64,000 nt of DNA from Ferribacterium limneticum (GCF_020510565.1 NZ_CP075189.1:1096001-1160000), one strand, 5' to 3'; positions 53,662 through 63,483 are shown, counted from the stretch's first letter. The notes: a model not told the origin generated them from the letters alone. Made by a program: numbers and translations.

Positions 53662-53736
53662 TCAGTTTGAAATGCCGGCAATGAGCAGCCAGAACAGCAG
53701 GCCGGCCAGCAGGGTATTGAATAGCAGGCTTCGCAT
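53662..53736 (-). CDS. Very small membrane protein (24 residues) behind a Fur promoter
   Basis: The frame encodes 24 residues: MRSLLFN followed by a hydrophobic helix (LLAGLLFWLLIAGI) and a short Ser-Asn end. AAAAGG lies 8-9 bp before its ATG, and the promoter with a perfect Fur box starts transcription about 24 bp upstream. The 69-residue gene follows after 20 bp. A single-helix protein of this kind could be a regulator of a membrane transporter. Confidence 0.5.
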   Translation of the reverse strand: MRSLLFNTLLAGLLFWLLIAGISN

Positions 53737-53752
53737 TGTCGATGCCTTTTGT

Positions 53753-53795
53753 TGAGAACGGTTCTCATCATAGGCGGTGTTTTGGCGCTTGTAAA
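53753..53795 (-). promoter_or_regulatory. Sigma-70 promoter with a perfect Fur box
   Basis: Minus strand: -35 TTTACA (53790-53795), 17-bp spacer, -10 TATGAT (53767-53772). TGAGAACGGTTCTCA (53753-53767), a perfect 7-1-7 dyad, overlaps the start of transcription. Confidence 0.85.
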
Positions 53796-53833
53796 TAGGA
53801 ATGGTTATCAAATAGTCGTTTTGGGTTAATTCC

Positions 53834-53887
53834 ACGGTCAACCGGGTTTACTACGTGAAACGTAAAAAACGGCCAAAAATGAAATCC
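53834..53887 (+). repeat. Dispersed repeat, copy 15 (forward, split by an 18-bp insertion)
   Basis: ACGGTCAACCGG, then GTTTACTACGTGAAACGT, then AAAAAACGGCCAAAAATG and AAATCC. The inserted stretch contains an imperfect palindrome (TTTAC...GTAAA). Confidence 0.75.
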
Positions 53888-53928
53888 TCGCCAACGCCAG
53901 ATCGCCGGTTCAGGAAATTCCGGACAAG

Positions 53929-53956
53929 AAAAAGGCCACGGACTTGCCGTGGCCTT
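53929..53956 (-). terminator. Terminator of the DEAD-box helicase gene
   Basis: Stem AAGGCCACGG / CCGTGGCCTT with loop ACTTG and an A-run on the downstream side of the minus strand, 25 bp after the helicase stop. Confidence 0.88.
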
Positions 53957-53980
53957 GGGTGTCTTGCCGCTTAAGAACGA

Positions 53981-55795
53981 TTAGCGGTCGAAGCTCTTTT
54001 TCTTGAAGCTGCGCTCGCCGTCGAACTTGCGTTCGCTGCTGGCGCCGCCATCCGGACGGCCTTCATCGGGACGCAGGTTGATCGGCACGCCGCGGACGCG
54101 GGTGCGTTTCAGGGCGTTGGAGGCTTCGCCCGGCATGCCGGCCGGCAGTTCGACCGTGCTCGATTCGTCGTACAAGGCGATGCGGCCGATGAAGCGGCTT
54201 TCAATGCCGGCTTCGTTGGCGATGGCGCCGACGATGTCTTTGACCTGAACGCCATGATCCCTGCCCACATCGATGCGATAACGCACCATGTCGCCGCTCG
54301 GCGGGGCCGAACGGGTTGGGCGCTCTTCGCGACGCGGACGTTCGCCACGGCTTTCGAAGCTCGGCTTGTCGCCACGGTCGGCGCGCGGTTTGCGCTCGTC
54401 GCGGTCAAAGCTGCCCGGACGCGGCCGGCTGTCACGACTGTCGAAGGAGGGGGCCGGGGCGGGACGCGGGTCTTCACCAGCGATCTGCAGCGGCTTGCCT
54501 TCCTGGGCCATCATGGCCAGCGCAGCGGCGACTTCCTCAGCACCGACATTTTGCTCTTCGGCAATCTGCGAGACGATGTTGGAGAAGAAATCGAGGCCTT
54601 CGGCGTTGAGCACTTCAACGACCTTTTGCTTGAAGTCGGAGACGCGCTTGTTGGTCACGTCGGCCCGGCTCGGCAGGGTCAGCGGCGCGATCGGCGAGCG
54701 GGTAGCACGTTCGATGGTGCGCAGCATGCGGATTTCACGCGGTGCGACGAAGAGGATGGCGTTGCCGGTGCGGCCGGCGCGGCCGGTACGGCCGATGCGG
54801 TGCACGTAGGCTTCGGTGTCGTACGGAATGTCGTAGTTAACCACGTGGCTGACGCGCGGCACGTCGATGCCGCGGGCGGCGACGTCGGTGGCGATGACGA
54901 TGTCCAGCGCACCGGACTTCAACTGCTCGATGACGCGTTCGCGCATCTGCTGGTTGAGGTCGCCGTTCAGGGCGGCGGCGGCGTAACCCCTGGCCGAGAG
55001 TTTGTCAGCCAGTTCGACGGTGGCCGTCTTGGTGCGGACGAAGATGATGGCGGCGTCGAAGTCTTCTTCAACTTCAAGGATGCGGGTCAGGGCGTCCAGC
55101 TTGTGCATGCCGGAAACCTGCCAGTAAACCTGACGGATGGCGGCAACGGTGGCAGTGGCAGACTTGATCTTGATTTCGCGCGGTTCGACTAGGTATTTCT
55201 GCGCGACGCGGCGAATCTGTTCCGGCATGGTGGCCGAGAACAACGCGGTCTGGTGCTGAGCCGGGGTGCGTTCGAGAATCCATTCGACGTCGTCGATGAA
55301 GCCCATGCGCAGCATTTCGTCGGCTTCGTCGAGAACCATGGTCTTCAGGTTGTCGAGGTTGAGCGTCTTGCGCTCGAGGTGGTCCATGACGCGACCCGGG
55401 GTGCCGACGATGACGTGGGCGCCGCGCGACAACTGCTTGAGCTGGATGGTGTAGCTTTGGCCGCCGTAGATCGGCAGGACGTGGAAACCGGGCAGGTTCT
55501 TGGCGTAGGTTTGCAGCGCTTCGGCAACCTGGATGGCCAGTTCGCGCGTCGGCGTCAGGATCAGCGCTTGCGGCTTCATCAGCTTGACGTCGATCTGTTC
55601 CATGAGCGGCAGGGCAAACGCGGCGGTCTTGCCGGTGCCGGTCTGGGCCATGCCGATGAGGTCATGACCTTCGAGCAGGACCGGGATACATTGGGCCTGG
55701 ATCGGCGACGGTGTTTCGTAGCCGATTTCGATGAGTGTTTTGAGGAGCGTTTCGCTTAAGCCGAGATCGGCGAAGCTGTCGGGAGTAGACGACAT
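53981..55795 (-). CDS. deaD: DEAD-box RNA helicase (DeaD/CsdA type)
   Basis: A 604-residue ATP-dependent helicase. Motifs in order: Q motif, AQTGTGKT, PTRELAIQ, DEADEML, SATMPEQI, then HRIGRTGRAGR in the second RecA domain. A basic, repeat-rich linker (about 430-500, DSRDSRPRPGSFDRD) precedes a DbpA-type RNA-binding domain (DIVGAIANEAGIESRFIGRI), and the tail is Arg/Lys-rich. It remodels ribosomal and mRNA structures at low temperature. The 201-bp upstream leader is unusually long, as in cold-inducible genes. Confidence 0.95.
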   Translation of the reverse strand: MSSTPDSFADLGLSETLLKTLIEIGYETPSPIQAQCIPVLLEGHDLIGMAQTGTGKTAAFALPLMEQIDVKLMKPQALILTPTRELAIQVAEALQTYAKNLPGFHVLPIYGGQSYTIQLKQLSRGAHVIVGTPGRVMDHLERKTLNLDNLKTMVLDEADEMLRMGFIDDVEWILERTPAQHQTALFSATMPEQIRRVAQKYLVEPREIKIKSATATVAAIRQVYWQVSGMHKLDALTRILEVEEDFDAAIIFVRTKTATVELADKLSARGYAAAALNGDLNQQMRERVIEQLKSGALDIVIATDVAARGIDVPRVSHVVNYDIPYDTEAYVHRIGRTGRAGRTGNAILFVAPREIRMLRTIERATRSPIAPLTLPSRADVTNKRVSDFKQKVVEVLNAEGLDFFSNIVSQIAEEQNVGAEEVAAALAMMAQEGKPLQIAGEDPRPAPAPSFDSRDSRPRPGSFDRDERKPRADRGDKPSFESRGERPRREERPTRSAPPSGDMVRYRIDVGRDHGVQVKDIVGAIANEAGIESRFIGRIALYDESSTVELPAGMPGEASNALKRTRVRGVPINLRPDEGRPDGGASSERKFDGERSFKKKSFDR

Positions 55796-55996
55796 AGATG
55801 CTGTTTCCTTTCATCGTCGCCATTCACATTGTTATAACCGGCGACGGATTGGCCCGATGGTCGGGCGGCCTGGGTGACCCCGACGCAGCCATGCCGGGGA
55901 ACGAATCAATGGGGTGAATCCTGCACAAGAACCTACGAGACCGGTGGCTGCTCGGAATGACTGCGGGCGAAACATCAACGCATTGAACTGATTATT

Positions 55997-56788
55997 CTAC
56001 CTTTTTTTTGCGAGGACCGCCAGTTCACCGGCGCTGAAGCCAGCTGCGAGGCGCGCTGCTTCGTTCATTTTTCCCTGTGGCCATGGCGCCTGGTAGCGGG
56101 TTAGCAGGTCGCGATAGGTGCTTTCCGGTTCGAGATTTCGTTCGGCGCACAGGTGGCGAAACCAGCGGTCGCCGAGGCCGACGTGGCCGATTTCATCGCG
56201 CAAAATGATGTCGAGGGCGCGGGCGCTTTCGTGGTCGCCGACCTGTTCGAGTTTCATCTGGATCGGCGGCGTCGCATCGAGGCCGCGTGCTTCGAGAAGA
56301 CGCGGCACGAGGGCCATGCGGACGAGGGGGTCGTCGGTGGTTTTTTCGGCCATGTCCCATAGGCCGGCGTGGGCCGGGAAGTCGCCGTAGTCGTAGCCGA
56401 GGGATTGCAGGCGGGCGCGGAGCAGTTCGAAATGCTCGGCTTCCTCGGCAGCAACGCCGATCCAGTCGGCGTAATAAGCTTGCGGCAGGCCACGGAAGCG
56501 GGCGGCGTGGTCGAGGGCGAGGTTGATGGCCGAGAACTCGATGTGCACGATGGCGTGGAGCAATCGGGCGCGACCTTCCGGCGTGCCCGGGTTGCGATTC
56601 GGCACGTCTTTATGGGGCAGCAGTTCGGGCTTGGCCGGCCGGCCGCAAACCAGCGTGACCGGTGTGCTGTCGCGACAATCCAGCTTGCCGGCCTGCCAGT
56701 CGGCGGCGATTGCCACGGTCAACCGGATTTTTTGGCCAATTTCGGAAACAGCCAGGGCTTCGGCCAGGCGGACGAAAAGCGATTCCAT
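55997..56788 (-). CDS. DUF455 ferritin-like protein
   Basis: A 263-residue helical protein with the family pattern HAIVHIEFSAINLALDHA, WIGVAAEEAEHFELL, YGDFPAHAGLWDMAE and RDEIGHVGLGDRWF. The Glu and His residues suggest a di-iron site like ferritin or MiaE. The function is not established. ATG 56788 overlaps the stop of the aldo/keto reductase gene (ATGA). Residues about 14-25 (IGQKIRLTVAIA) are encoded by repeat copy 16. Confidence 0.85.
   Translation of the reverse strand: MESLFVRLAEALAVSEIGQKIRLTVAIAADWQAGKLDCRDSTPVTLVCGRPAKPELLPHKDVPNRNPGTPEGRARLLHAIVHIEFSAINLALDHAARFRGLPQAYYADWIGVAAEEAEHFELLRARLQSLGYDYGDFPAHAGLWDMAEKTTDDPLVRMALVPRLLEARGLDATPPIQMKLEQVGDHESARALDIILRDEIGHVGLGDRWFRHLCAERNLEPESTYRDLLTRYQAPWPQGKMNEAARLAAGFSAGELAVLAKKR
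56715..56749 (+). repeat. Dispersed repeat, copy 16 (forward, inside the DUF455 gene)
   Basis: ACGGTCAACCGGATTTTTTG, then GCCAATTTCGGAAACA, in frame near the N-terminus of the DUF455 gene. Confidence 0.75.
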
Positions 56789-57834
56789 CAAGGCGCCGGG
56801 TTGGTGTAGCGCAGGTGGATGGCATCAATTTCGGCGAGTATTTCTGGCGACAGCGTTGTCTGCATGGCAGGCAGCGTTTCCTTCAACTGGGCCAGCGACG
56901 AGGCGCCGATGATGGTGCTGGCCACGAACCAGCGCGAACGCGAGAAGCCGAGGGCCAGTTGGGTCGGCGTCAGGCCGTGTTTGCGGGCGAGTTCAACGTA
57001 GGCTTGAACGGCAGGGGCGACGTTCGGCTTGCTGTAACGCTGGCCAAAGGCTGGCCATTGGGTGATGCGGCCGCCGGCGTTGGGGTTGGTCAGATACTTG
57101 CCGGTCAGGTGGCCGAAAGCCAGCGCCGAGTAGGCGAGCAGTCCAACCTGCTGGCGATAACAGACTTCGGCCAGGCCGGTTTCGAAGGTCCGGTTGAGCA
57201 GGCTGTAGGCGTTCTGCGTCGAAACGATGCGCGGCAGTCCGAGTTCGTCAGCCAGCCGGGTGAATTCCATGATGCCCCACGGGTGCTCGTTGGAGACGCC
57301 GACGTGGCGGATCTTGCCTTCCTTGACCAGTTCGCCGAGCACTTCGAGCTGCTCGCGGATTGGCGTGCCTTCCCGCTCATTTTTGGGGTCGAACTGCCAT
57401 TGGCCGAACATCGGCTGGTTGCGCTCCGGCCAGTGCAGTTGGTAGAGATCGACGTAATCCGTCTGCAGGCGCTGCAGCGAGCCGTCGAGGGCGGCGCGGA
57501 TGTTGGCGCGGTCGAGTGCTGGCGGGCCGTTGCGAATCCAGCCCAGGTTGCGGCTCGGGCCGGCGACCTTGGTGGCGATCTGGATCTGGTCGCGTTGCTG
57601 GTGCTTGAGCCAGCGCCCGACGATGCTTTCCGAGGCGCCACAGGTTTCGGCGCGCGGCGGTACGGCGTACATCTCGGCAGTATCGATAAAGCCGATGCCG
57701 GCAGCCAGCGCGTAGTCGAGCTGGGCATGGGCGTCAGCCTCGCTGGTTTGTTCGCCGAATGTCATGGTGCCGAGGCAGACTTCGGGAACAACGAAGTCGC
57801 TGCGGCCAAGCTGGCGTGTTTGGATGGGGGTCAT
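56788..57834 (-). CDS. tas: Aldo/keto reductase, Tas type
   Basis: A 348-residue NADPH-dependent reductase following E. coli Tas: GTMTFGEQTSEADAHAQLDYAL, the catalytic AEMYAVPPRAETCG (Tyr), HWPERNQ (His), IVSTQNAYSLLNRTFETGLAEV, and the end RYTNPAP. Physiological substrate unknown. ATG 57834 with GGAG before it; longer starts read through repeat copy 17. It is co-transcribed with the DUF455 gene. Confidence 0.93.
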   Translation of the reverse strand: MTPIQTRQLGRSDFVVPEVCLGTMTFGEQTSEADAHAQLDYALAAGIGFIDTAEMYAVPPRAETCGASESIVGRWLKHQQRDQIQIATKVAGPSRNLGWIRNGPPALDRANIRAALDGSLQRLQTDYVDLYQLHWPERNQPMFGQWQFDPKNEREGTPIREQLEVLGELVKEGKIRHVGVSNEHPWGIMEFTRLADELGLPRIVSTQNAYSLLNRTFETGLAEVCYRQQVGLLAYSALAFGHLTGKYLTNPNAGGRITQWPAFGQRYSKPNVAPAVQAYVELARKHGLTPTQLALGFSRSRWFVASTIIGASSLAQLKETLPAMQTTLSPEILAEIDAIHLRYTNPAP

Positions 57835-57851
57835 TGGTAGCTCCAGAATTC

Positions 57852-57873
57852 GGCAAAAATCAGGGTTGACCGC
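57852..57873 (-). repeat. Dispersed repeat, copy 17 (reverse, partial)
   Basis: GGCAAAAATCAGGGTTGACCGC: only the right part of the element, directly before tas. Confidence 0.5.
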
Positions 57874-58192
57874 AGAGAACGCCATATATAAGGACGTGGC
57901 GGTTCAATAGGTGATCAAAACTGGCCGGCACGATGGCCAGGCGGTGGTCGTCGGGATGCTGGCAATGTTTTTCCACCCAGGCTTGCGCCGCGGCGTAGGC
58001 GGCGTCGAAGCTGGCGAACAGCCCGTCGAGTTGTTCGGAGCGGACAGGCAGGAAAGCGCCGGTGAGCCGATCGAGCAGCTTGTCGGTATCGAGCATCTGC
58101 ACTGCGTAGCCGGCCGGCGCCCGGGCCAAAGGCAACGCTTCAAGCGTGAAACGGTCGCCAAATGTGTCGGCAGATAGGGGGGAGATGTCCAT
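57860..58192 (-). CDS. Conserved small protein of unknown function
   Basis: A 110-residue soluble protein: FDAAYAAAQAWVEKHCQHPDDHRLAIVPASFDHLLNRHVLIYG in the second half and TPLARAPAGYAVQMLD-like beta strands in the first. No family is recognised. The start codon has no clear ribosome site. It is 25 bp upstream of tas on the same strand. Confidence 0.55.
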   Translation of the reverse strand: MDISPLSADTFGDRFTLEALPLARAPAGYAVQMLDTDKLLDRLTGAFLPVRSEQLDGLFASFDAAYAAAQAWVEKHCQHPDDHRLAIVPASFDHLLNRHVLIYGVLCGQP

Positions 58193-58299
58193 GCGCTATT
58201 TTAGCGGGAAGTACTTTGTTCTTCGCTAACCGGGCATTTGGAGGCCGGTGCCGGAGTGATAGAATCCGCTCGTTGTAATAAAAACTTAACAGGACTGTC

Positions 58300-58938
58300 A
58301 TGTTCGCTCGTCTGATGCCCAGGGAGGGCAAGTATTTCGATCTTTTCAACGCGCACGCCGAGTTGATTGCACAGGGCGGAAAGGCGTTGTCCAACATGAT
58401 CGCCGCACTGGTTGATCATCCCGAGCAAGCGCCAGCCTTCGCCGAGGAAATCGACAGGCTTGAGCGAGAGGCGGATGCCATCACCCACGATACGCTGGCG
58501 CAACTGCACACGGCGTTCATCACACCTTTCGATCGCGATGAAATCCATCAGCTGATCAATGGCATGGACGATATTCTCGACGTCATGCAGGACGTCGCGG
58601 AGTCGATGTCGCTCTACGACATCACCCGCGTTCCGTCGGATGCCAAGGCCATGGCGATCGTCACCGAAAATTGCTGTATCTGCGTGCAGTCGGTGATCAA
58701 GTTGATGCACAGCATGGACAATGCGCCGGCCATCCTCAAGTTTTGTCATGAAATCGACGAGTTGGAATCGGAAGCTGACCGTTCATTGCGTAGCGCCATG
58801 TCCAAGATCTTCCGCGAAGAGCCGGATGTGCGCGAGGTCGTCAAGCTCAAGGAAATCTACGAATTGCTCGAATCGGTGACCGATCGCTGCAAGGATGTCG
58901 CGGGCACGGTAGAAGCCATCGTTCTCGAAAACTCCTGA
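58300..58938 (+). CDS. PhoU-like DUF47 protein, phosphate-transport accessory
   Basis: A 212-residue helical protein of the DUF47/TIGR00153 family: EEIDRLEREADAITHDTLAQLH and HEIDELESEADRSLRSAM are its conserved acidic metal-binding helices, and ITPFDRDEIHQLI follows. Such proteins lie directly before Pit transporters and are thought to regulate them. It is 14 bp before the transporter gene. Confidence 0.92.
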   Translation: MFARLMPREGKYFDLFNAHAELIAQGGKALSNMIAALVDHPEQAPAFAEEIDRLEREADAITHDTLAQLHTAFITPFDRDEIHQLINGMDDILDVMQDVAESMSLYDITRVPSDAKAMAIVTENCCICVQSVIKLMHSMDNAPAILKFCHEIDELESEADRSLRSAMSKIFREEPDVREVVKLKEIYELLESVTDRCKDVAGTVEAIVLENS

Positions 58939-58952
58939 GCGGATAGCTCGGT

Positions 58953-59960
58953 ATGGATACCCTTAATATCAGCCTCGGGGTCGTTGTCACCCTGGTGATT
59001 GTCGCCCTGCTGTTCGACTTCATGAACGGCTTTCACGATGCGGCCAATTCGATTGCCACCATCGTTTCCACCCGCGTTCTCAAGCCACATCAGGCGGTGA
59101 TCTGGGCAGCAGGGTTCAATTTCCTTGCCTATTTCCTGTTTCAGCTGAAAGTTGCCTCAACCATAGGCAAAGGCACCATCGATCCGTCGATTGTCGATCA
59201 TTACGTGGTCTTCGGTGCGCTGATCGGGGCCATTATCTGGAACGTCATCACCTGGTATTACGGCATTCCCTCGTCCTCTTCGCACGCGCTGGTCGGCGGG
59301 CTGGTTGGTGCAGCCATCGCCAAGGCTGGGGTTGGCAGCCTGATATCGTCCGGTGTCCTGAAAATCGTGGCCTTCATTTTCGTCGCACCATTCCTCGGTT
59401 TCATGATTGGCGGTACCTTGATGGTCATTGTTTCGTGGATATGTCGAAACATGGCGCCACGCAAGGTCGATAAACATTTCCGCCGCTTCCAACTCATTTC
59501 TGCTGCTGCCTACAGTTTGGGCCACGGCGGGAACGATGCGCAAAAAACGGTCGGTATCATCTGGATGCTGCTGATCGCGGCCGGTATCTCGACGAGCAGC
59601 GATCCCATCCCAGGTTGGGTCGTGCTCTCCTGCTATACCGCGATGGGCCTCGGCACCATGTTTGGCGGCTGGCGCATCGTCAAGACGATGGGCAATCGCA
59701 TCACCAAGCTCAATCAGGCTCGCGGCTTCTGTGCCAACACCGGCGGCGCCATCACGCTATTCCTCGCAACGGCATTCGGCATTCCGGTGTCCACTACCCA
59801 CACCATCACCGGCGCGATTGCCGGCGTCGGTTCAACCCGCGGTGCTCGCGCTGTCCGCTGGGGTGTGGCCGGCGGAATCGTCTGGGCATGGATACTGACC
59901 ATACCCTGCAGTGCCGCCATGGCCGCACTTGCCTGGTACATCGGCTCGATTATTCTTTGA
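58953..59960 (+). CDS. pit: Low-affinity inorganic phosphate transporter, Pit family
   Basis: A 335-residue, ten-helix phosphate permease. The two PiT signature repeats are GFHDAANSIATIVSTRV in the first half and GHGGNDAQKTVGII in the second, with GIPSSSSHALVGG and GIPVSTTHTITGA. It moves metal-phosphate with protons. It forms a pair with the DUF47 gene. Confidence 0.94.
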   Translation: MDTLNISLGVVVTLVIVALLFDFMNGFHDAANSIATIVSTRVLKPHQAVIWAAGFNFLAYFLFQLKVASTIGKGTIDPSIVDHYVVFGALIGAIIWNVITWYYGIPSSSSHALVGGLVGAAIAKAGVGSLISSGVLKIVAFIFVAPFLGFMIGGTLMVIVSWICRNMAPRKVDKHFRRFQLISAAAYSLGHGGNDAQKTVGIIWMLLIAAGISTSSDPIPGWVVLSCYTAMGLGTMFGGWRIVKTMGNRITKLNQARGFCANTGGAITLFLATAFGIPVSTTHTITGAIAGVGSTRGARAVRWGVAGGIVWAWILTIPCSAAMAALAWYIGSIIL

Positions 59961-59962
59961 TT

Positions 59963-60106
59963 GTGAAAGTTGTCATTTTTACGCTCCTGCTGGCTTTGCT
60001 GGCAGGACTCGTGTGGATGGTTCCAGTTTTGTGGGAACTCGCAGTAGCCGGGGTTATTGGTGCTGTTTACTGGATATTCTTTCGCGTTCCCCTAAATGAC
60101 GACTAA
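59963..60106 (+). CDS. Small membrane protein (47 residues)
   Basis: The frame starts with GTG (ATG is absent) 2 bp after the Pit stop and encodes two hydrophobic helices (VVIFTLLLALLAGLVWMV and LAVAGVIGAVYWIFF). Its position just behind pit suggests translational coupling. It could be a chance frame; the start is uncertain. Confidence 0.4.
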   Translation: MKVVIFTLLLALLAGLVWMVPVLWELAVAGVIGAVYWIFFRVPLNDD

Positions 60107-60324
60107 GCGGGAATGTCAGGTACCAGCATTTCTTCTAGCTGAATAATCCGATCTTTCAGCAACAGCTTTCGCTTCTTCAAGCGGCGAATCAGCAAATCTT
60201 CCGGTGGCGGATTCTCTATCAGGTGGGTGATGACCAGATCCAGGTCGCGGTGCTCCACCTGAAGTTCATGCAACTGTGCATGAATGTCGCTGATCTCTGT
60301 GTCAGTCAGCGGATGAAGGGACAT
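60103..60324 (-). CDS. YdcH/DUF465-family small protein
   Basis: A 73-residue helical hairpin: HDAQLHELQVEHRDLDLVI-like heptads, a short loop and RRLKKRKLLLKDRIIQLE. DUF465 proteins are short two-helix proteins of unknown function, SlyX-like. It is convergent with the small membrane frame, overlapping by 4 bp. Confidence 0.8.
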   Translation of the reverse strand: MSLHPLTDTEISDIHAQLHELQVEHRDLDLVITHLIENPPPEDLLIRRLKKRKLLLKDRIIQLEEMLVPDIPA

Positions 60325-60391
60325 TTTCGGCTCCTGATTGCTTCGGTTGTTTTGCTAGAATACCTTGAACCGATTCGTGGAGGAGAGAGAA

Positions 60392-60700
60392 ATGCAACAT
60401 CATGTAATTGTCTCGTTCGGCAAGGAAAAAGAATTCGAATTCAAATTTCCGGGCGGGGCACCATCCGACGTGGCGCGCCAATGGTTCGACCATGAGTTCA
60501 CCGTTCTGGAGTGCGATGTGGCGACCCCGACCGGCAAGATTCTTGCAGTCGACCGCATTCTTAGTGTTGCCAAATACGCCGGCGAGGTTCGCTTTCGCGA
60601 CCAGCGTACCTGGGCAGAGCAATTTGCCAAGAACACGGCTGCCTTGCTCGGGCGCGAACTGATCCGTGTTGATGTCGAGCACTATAGTATCGGTTACTGA
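60392..60700 (+). CDS. Conserved protein of unknown function
   Basis: A 102-residue protein: MQHHVIVSFGKEKEFEFKFPGGAP begins it, followed by VLECDVATPTGKILAVDRIL and a C-terminal helix region ending VDVEHYSIGY. It looks like a small alpha/beta domain without a named family. It has a good GGAGGAGAG site. Its stop overlaps the greB start (TGATG), so it is translationally coupled to greB. Confidence 0.7.
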   Translation: MQHHVIVSFGKEKEFEFKFPGGAPSDVARQWFDHEFTVLECDVATPTGKILAVDRILSVAKYAGEVRFRDQRTWAEQFAKNTAALLGRELIRVDVEHYSIGY

Positions 60701-61257
60701 TGAACAAGGCGTTCGTGCGGGAGAGTGATAGCGACGATGAAGAGGATCTTTCGCCCTCATTGAAGCTTCCTCCCGGAACGCGCAACTACATTACGCCGGC
60801 TGGTCATGCTCGCTTGAAAGATGAGCTTGAGCATCTAGTTAAACGTGAGCGCCCTCATGTTGTGGAGGTGGTTGCCTGGGCTGCATCGAATGGCGACCGT
60901 TCCGAAAATGGCGACTATATATATGGCAAGCGGCGCCTGCGGGAGATCGATCGCCGCATCCGCTTCCTGACCAAGCGCATCGAAAGCGCAGAAATTGTCG
61001 ATCCGCTGCGCCAGGGCGATAACGACCAGATATTTTTTGGTGCCCGGGTAACAATTGCCGATGCAGAAGGCGTTGAGAACACTTATACGATCGTCGGTGT
61101 AGATGAAACCGATGTCTCGCAGGGGCGCATTAGCTGGATTTCTCCTCTGGCGCGTGCCTTGATCAAGTCACGAGAAGGCGACTCGATCCGATTTCAGAGT
61201 CCGTTGGGTATTCGAGAGATTGATATTTTAGAAGTTGTCTACGGTGTAATTGACTGA
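60700..61257 (+). CDS. greB: Transcription elongation factor GreB
   Basis: A 185-residue Gre factor: the N-terminal coiled coil carries the acidic tip (SNGDRSENGDYIYGKRRLREID), where the Asp-Glu pair stimulates RNA cleavage by polymerase, followed by the FKBP-like domain (FFGARVTIAD, SPLARALIKSREGD). GreB rescues backtracked RNA polymerase. The start at 60700 overlaps the upstream stop. Confidence 0.95.
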   Translation: MNKAFVRESDSDDEEDLSPSLKLPPGTRNYITPAGHARLKDELEHLVKRERPHVVEVVAWAASNGDRSENGDYIYGKRRLREIDRRIRFLTKRIESAEIVDPLRQGDNDQIFFGARVTIADAEGVENTYTIVGVDETDVSQGRISWISPLARALIKSREGDSIRFQSPLGIREIDILEVVYGVID

Positions 61258-61304
61258 TTTCAGTGGTGTGGTTGATGGAGGTTGGAGAAAGTTTCAGTTT
61301 TGTG

Positions 61305-61332
61305 TTGACGGCGTGGATTTAATCAGTAGAAT
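61305..61332 (+). promoter_or_regulatory. rrn operon P1-like promoter
   Basis: -35 TTGACG (61305-61310), 16-bp spacer, -10 TAGAAT (61327-61332), followed by a GC-rich GCGCACC discriminator typical of stringently controlled rRNA promoters. Confidence 0.8.
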
Positions 61333-61490
61333 GCGCACCTCTCCTGCGGTGCCGGGCGTTTCCGGCGGTTGTAGGGGAGTCAGGCGAAGCAAGAAATTTT
61401 GCAGAAAAGCTTGACGGGAGGTGAGAAGTTCTTCATAATCTTGCCTCTCCGCTGCAGACGAAGCGAAAGCGACGGCGCGGTGAAGTAAGA

Positions 61491-61502
61491 AGCTCTTTAA
61501 CA
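61491..61502 (+). promoter_or_regulatory. boxA antitermination element of the rRNA leader
   Basis: AGCTCTTTAACA, matching boxA (TGCTCTTTAACA). Between 61258 and 61651 the leader also holds one arm of the 16S processing stem (61509-61530), complementary, with one bulge, to 63206-63228. Confidence 0.85.
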
Positions 61503-61651
61503 ATTTGGACAACCGATAGGTGTGGGTGCCTTGATGCGAAGCGACGCAAGTCGCAAAAAGTATTAAAGGCAATCACACGGATGGAGAGATCCATCGAGGT
61601 AGATGTAACAATCTACCGTCAGTGAATTGTGAGTTGTTTTTTTGTTGGATT

Positions 61652-63192
<1,541 letters not shown>

Positions 63193-63249
63193 GAGAAGCA
63201 TCTCTGGCACCCACAACCTATCGGTTGTTCATGAGTAGCAAACAGACGA

Positions 63250-63326
63250 GGGTCTGTAGCTCAGTCGGTTAGAGCACCGTCTTGATAAGGCGGGGGTCGT
63301 TGGTTCGATTCCAACCAGACCCACCA
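63250..63326 (+). tRNA. ileT: tRNA-Ile (GAT anticodon)
   Basis: 77 nt with genomic CCA. Acceptor GGGTCTG pairs with CAGACCC, T arm GGTTCGATTCC, anticodon GAT at 63284-63286. It is in the usual 16S-23S spacer position. Confidence 0.98.
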
Positions 63327-63338
63327 ACGTCAAATCAA

Positions 63339-63414
63339 GGGGGATTAGCTCAGCTGGGAGAGCACCTGCTTTGCAAGCAGGGGGTCAACGGTTCGATCCC
63401 GTTATCCTCCACCA
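63339..63414 (+). tRNA. alaT: tRNA-Ala (TGC anticodon)
   Basis: 76 nt with genomic CCA. Acceptor GGGGGAT pairs with ATCCTCC (one G-U), T arm GGTTCGATCCC, anticodon TGC at 63372-63374, 12 bp after tRNA-Ile. Confidence 0.98.
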
Positions 63415-63470
63415 AAACCCAAAGATAAGCATGGATGTTTATCTTTGGCTTTTGAGCAATCAATTGCTAC

Positions 63471-63483
63471 GTTCTTTAACAAA
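63471..63483 (+). promoter_or_regulatory. boxA element before 23S rRNA
   Basis: GTTCTTTAACAAA in the spacer between tRNA-Ala and 23S; the spacer 63415-63637 also contains a small dyad AAAGATAA...TTATCTTT (63421-63446). Confidence 0.75.
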
